NCBI GenBank assembly: GCA_021736575.1
Contig: JAIPFP010000001.1
Span: 1 to 64,000 of the forward strand
From: Pirellula sp.
GTDB lineage: Bacteria > Planctomycetota > Planctomycetia > Pirellulales > Pirellulaceae
Direction: 5' to 3'
DNA length: 64,000 bases
Shown here: positions 61,120 to 64,000 of the stretch, piece by piece
Position numbering within the stretch: position 1 is the stretch's first letter
How the letters are laid out: every line of letters begins with the position of its first letter
Notes under the pieces: generated by a model
What the model saw: only the letters and a program-made list of their open reading frames with translations
What the model was told of the DNA's origin: nothing
Database searches by the model: none
Position numbers and translations under genes: made by a program

Positions 61120-63510
61120 CTATTTGATCTGAAACACAACTTTCTCGATATTCCCGGTAAACGGGAAGGATCCCTTGCCCTTGTAGGCTGGATCGATTGG
61201 CGTAATGGAATCACGACCAACCTCAAAGGGTTCAAGACCATGCCGGAAGGCTGAGCGTTCTACCTTGCCTTCACCCGCTGGCTGACCGTTAACAAACAAC
61301 TTCAATGTACCCGAGCCTTGTGGTGATCCATCCGGTGTAAAGTCGGTACTCAACGTTACCTTTCCCTCAGGCAACGTCTTGGTCCCTTGAATGGTCACAT
61401 CCGCAACATCAAAAAAGGTATAGCGAAAGACCGGCTTGTTCTCGGTGACATACAATGACCAACCTGCGGAAAAGGCTCCAGCACAGGTGACAACTCCCTC
61501 GGCTCCACCTTTTGGGACGACAAGCTCCGCCGTCATCGTCAGTGGACGTGGAAAGAGTTTTGGTCCAATCGGTTCGGGAAGCGAAACACTATTGCCATAG
61601 TAGGTCCAACTTGTCTTCGGCTTTCCAGCGATTCGCAAACTAGGATCCATCCGCTCGGAGAACCGTGGATCAAGAGGTAGGACATCGTATTTCCTCGCCT
61701 CAGCAATGAACTTCGCTTTGAGCTCCTCGAGCTTGGCAGGCATCTTCGCCGCTAAGTCATCTGCCTCGCTAAAATCCTGATCGACGTTGTACAATTCCCA
61801 GGGAGCGGTCAGGAACCCATCGCCACGTCCCAGCGTCTCCCATGGCAAACCATACTTGCTGCAAGCGACCCAACCGTCATGATAGATGGCTCGATTCGTT
61901 GCTAGTTCAAAGTACTGTGTCGTTCGTCGATCTTTTGCTTTCGCGTCGTCGAATGAATAGACCATCGAAACACCTTCGATTGGTTTCTGAGCGATTCCGT
62001 TAACAACCTTCGGTTCCGCAATCTTGGCCGCTTCCAAAATGGTCGGGACCACATCGATCACGTGATGAAACTGATTGCGCAGCTCACCTTTGGCTTTGAT
62101 TCCCTTGGGCCAATGAACCACCATCGGATTGCGTGTTCCACCGAAGTGGCTAGCAACTTGTTTGGTCCATTGTAAGGGAGCATTCATGGCCCAGGCCCAT
62201 CCCACAGGCACGTGTGGCTCGCTGGTCGGCCCACCGATTTCGTCGATCCTCTTGATGGAGCTTTCCAGTCCCAATTGCACACCCAGCAAACTGGCTATCT
62301 CACTGAACGTGCCTTCCAGGCCACCTTCGGCGCTCGCACCATTGTCACCCACAACATACATGACGAGGGTGTTGTCGAGCTCACCGGAGGCTTGCAAACT
62401 GTCGATCAATCGACCGACTTCGAAATCTGTGTAAGCCATGTACGCAGCGTAGTTTTCCATGAGTCGCAAGTAGACCTTTTTCGCATCAGCCGACTGAGTG
62501 TCCCACGCTGGCACCTCCTTGGGTCGTGGAGTGAGTTTGGTTCCTTTGGGGATGATTCCTAGCTCGATCTGCTTGGCATGAGTCAGTTCGCGTTGCTTGT
62601 CCCAACCATGGTCAAACTTGCCAATGAATTTTTGGAGCCAATCTTTTGGGGCATGGTGCGGTGCATGAACGCCCGATGTGCTGAAGTAGTTGAACCAAGG
62701 CTTATCCGGCGATGCAGCACGAATGTTGCGAGTCCAAGCGATCGCTTCGTCGGTCATGTCAGCGGTGAAGTGATAGCCTTGTTCAGGCAACTTGGGCTGT
62801 GGCACTGCGGACGTGTTTCGGTAAAGAACGGGATAGTATTGGTGCGTCTCGCCTTGGTTGAATCCGTAAAAGTAATCGAAGCCAAGTCCTGTCGGCCAGC
62901 GGTCGAACGGACCAGCAGGGCTAATATCTGGCTCAGGGGTATTGTGCCATTTGCCGAACATTGCGGTGGCGTAACCATTGTCACGCAAAACTTGCGAAAC
63001 CAAGGCCGTGCTCTTCGGAATAACACCGGTGTAGCCAGGATACCCGGTTCCCATTTCGATGATGACGCCGGTAGCGATCGAGTGATGGTTCCTGCCTGCT
63101 AGCAGCGCACCGCGCGTCGGACTGCACAAAGCCGTGGTGTGGAAGCGATTGTACTTGAGCCCATTGTTCGCCAGCTTGTCCATTTGCGGTGTCGGCACCG
63201 GACCGCCAAACGTCGAACACATTCCAAAGCCGACGTCGTCAAGCAAAATCAACAAAACATTAGGACTTCCTTTTGACGCCTGAACAGACTCCGGAAAATC
63301 CGGCTTCGAATCTTTGTAGGATTCTCCGATCTTCCCCTTAAAAACCGGATCCGGTTTTGGCAACTGCAAACCACCATCTTGTGTTGCAGTGAGTTTGCTA
63401 TCTTGAGCCATCAATGTGTTTGGACCGTCCATCGTTGTTACGACAAACACAAACAGCATGACCTGAAAACAACACAACCAATTCAAACCACTTCGGCTAA
63501 ACATCTTCAC
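61120..63510 (-). CDS. Arylsulfatase (paralog of 58647-61055)
   Basis: NVLLILLDDVGFG, CSPTRGALLAGRNHHS. Confidence 0.95.
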   Translation of the reverse strand: MKMFSRSGLNWLCCFQVMLFVFVVTTMDGPNTLMAQDSKLTATQDGGLQLPKPDPVFKGKIGESYKDSKPDFPESVQASKGSPNVLLILLDDVGFGMCSTFGGPVPTPQMDKLANNGLKYNRFHTTALCSPTRGALLAGRNHHSIATGVIIEMGTGYPGYTGVIPKSTALVSQVLRDNGYATAMFGKWHNTPEPDISPAGPFDRWPTGLGFDYFYGFNQGETHQYYPVLYRNTSAVPQPKLPEQGYHFTADMTDEAIAWTRNIRAASPDKPWFNYFSTSGVHAPHHAPKDWLQKFIGKFDHGWDKQRELTHAKQIELGIIPKGTKLTPRPKEVPAWDTQSADAKKVYLRLMENYAAYMAYTDFEVGRLIDSLQASGELDNTLVMYVVGDNGASAEGGLEGTFSEIASLLGVQLGLESSIKRIDEIGGPTSEPHVPVGWAWAMNAPLQWTKQVASHFGGTRNPMVVHWPKGIKAKGELRNQFHHVIDVVPTILEAAKIAEPKVVNGIAQKPIEGVSMVYSFDDAKAKDRRTTQYFELATNRAIYHDGWVACSKYGLPWETLGRGDGFLTAPWELYNVDQDFSEADDLAAKMPAKLEELKAKFIAEARKYDVLPLDPRFSERMDPSLRIAGKPKTSWTYYGNSVSLPEPIGPKLFPRPLTMTAELVVPKGGAEGVVTCAGAFSAGWSLYVTENKPVFRYTFFDVADVTIQGTKTLPEGKVTLSTDFTPDGSPQGSGTLKLFVNGQPAGEGKVERSAFRHGLEPFEVGRDSITPIDPAYKGKGSFPFTGNIEKVVFQIK

Positions 63511-63674
63511 AAAAACTTTCAGCGGAGAGTCGCGGACAATTTTTTGACACAGTGCGGTTTCATCCTGATCCTCTCAGGTTTTCGTCCCGCACTATAGGTT
63601 TAGCACAGCCCCAATGATGTTTCAACTAGTACTAGTGGCTCGGATTGGAATTAACGTCGCACAGGAGACTACTC

Positions 63675-63816
63675 GTTCCCAGGCTCTGCGGTTCTGCCTG
63701 GGAAAGCATTGGTGTGGAGGCTCCCGCCGCCTAAGTTCACAAACTAAGGATGCATTTCGGCGAGGCGGAGCCTCGCTTGCCTTGAGTTACCAGGCAGAGC
63801 CGCAGAGCCTGGTAAC
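63675..63816. repeat. Long inverted-repeat element with 30-bp arms
   Basis: GTTCCCAGGCTCTGCGGTTCTGCCTGGGAA vs reverse complement of TTACCAGGCAGAGCCGCAGAGCCTGGTAAC (28/30); internal GCGAGGC-GGA-GCCTCGC hairpin. Confidence 0.85.
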
Positions 63817-64000
63817 TAGACTAGATTGCACAGGCGACAAAACTTGCAATCAGTGGCAATAGGATCGCAAGGGGTGCGATTTGGAATCACACCTTCGGGT
63901 GCATTTGTATTGGTAACAAAAGCTACTTAAGCTACTACTTAAACACGGACAGGATTTCGATTGCTTTGTCTAAGCCACCGGCTGCATCGACAAAATTTTT

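Overview
This 64-kb window looks like planctomycete (Pirellulaceae-like) chromosome. That assignment is inferred from gene content: DUF1501 and TIGR03790 proteins, sulfatases, an AtpB with a long N-terminal extension, and many palindromic repeats. Core features are a complete F1Fo ATP synthase operon (atpB-E-F-H-A-G-D-C, minus strand), rpsL-rpsG, dtd, yidC, tRNA-Leu(CAA) and tRNA-Lys(TTT). The parts most worth following up are: (1) two attC-like folded sites (5551-5642, 6294-6385) bounding a ~743-bp cassette with a PIN-toxin/antitoxin pair, with a five-copy, ~20-bp-phased GGGATAA array upstream of the neighbouring cassette-like gene; (2) a universal-stress-protein/GspE-PilB ATPase fusion (3092-4693); (3) a defence-island remnant (34.5-39.2 kb) in which a DUF4411 toxin, HsdR, an AlbA_2-type protein and HsdM/HsdS all show internal deletions or truncations, including an HsdM::HsdS-tail fusion; (4) a tightly overlapping eight-gene operon (39.7-50.5 kb) with ExbB, two ExbDs (one carrying a zinc ribbon), a PQQ-like propeller protein, an SBP_bac_5 protein, a large coiled protein, a pseudo-receiver and a Fur-family regulator, and no TonB, permease or outer-membrane receptor; (5) several MITE/REP-like elements, one with an apparent target-site duplication, and a set of hairpins with different stems but a shared GGA loop. 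All calls come from reading the sequence and the supplied ORFs; no database search or structure prediction was run.
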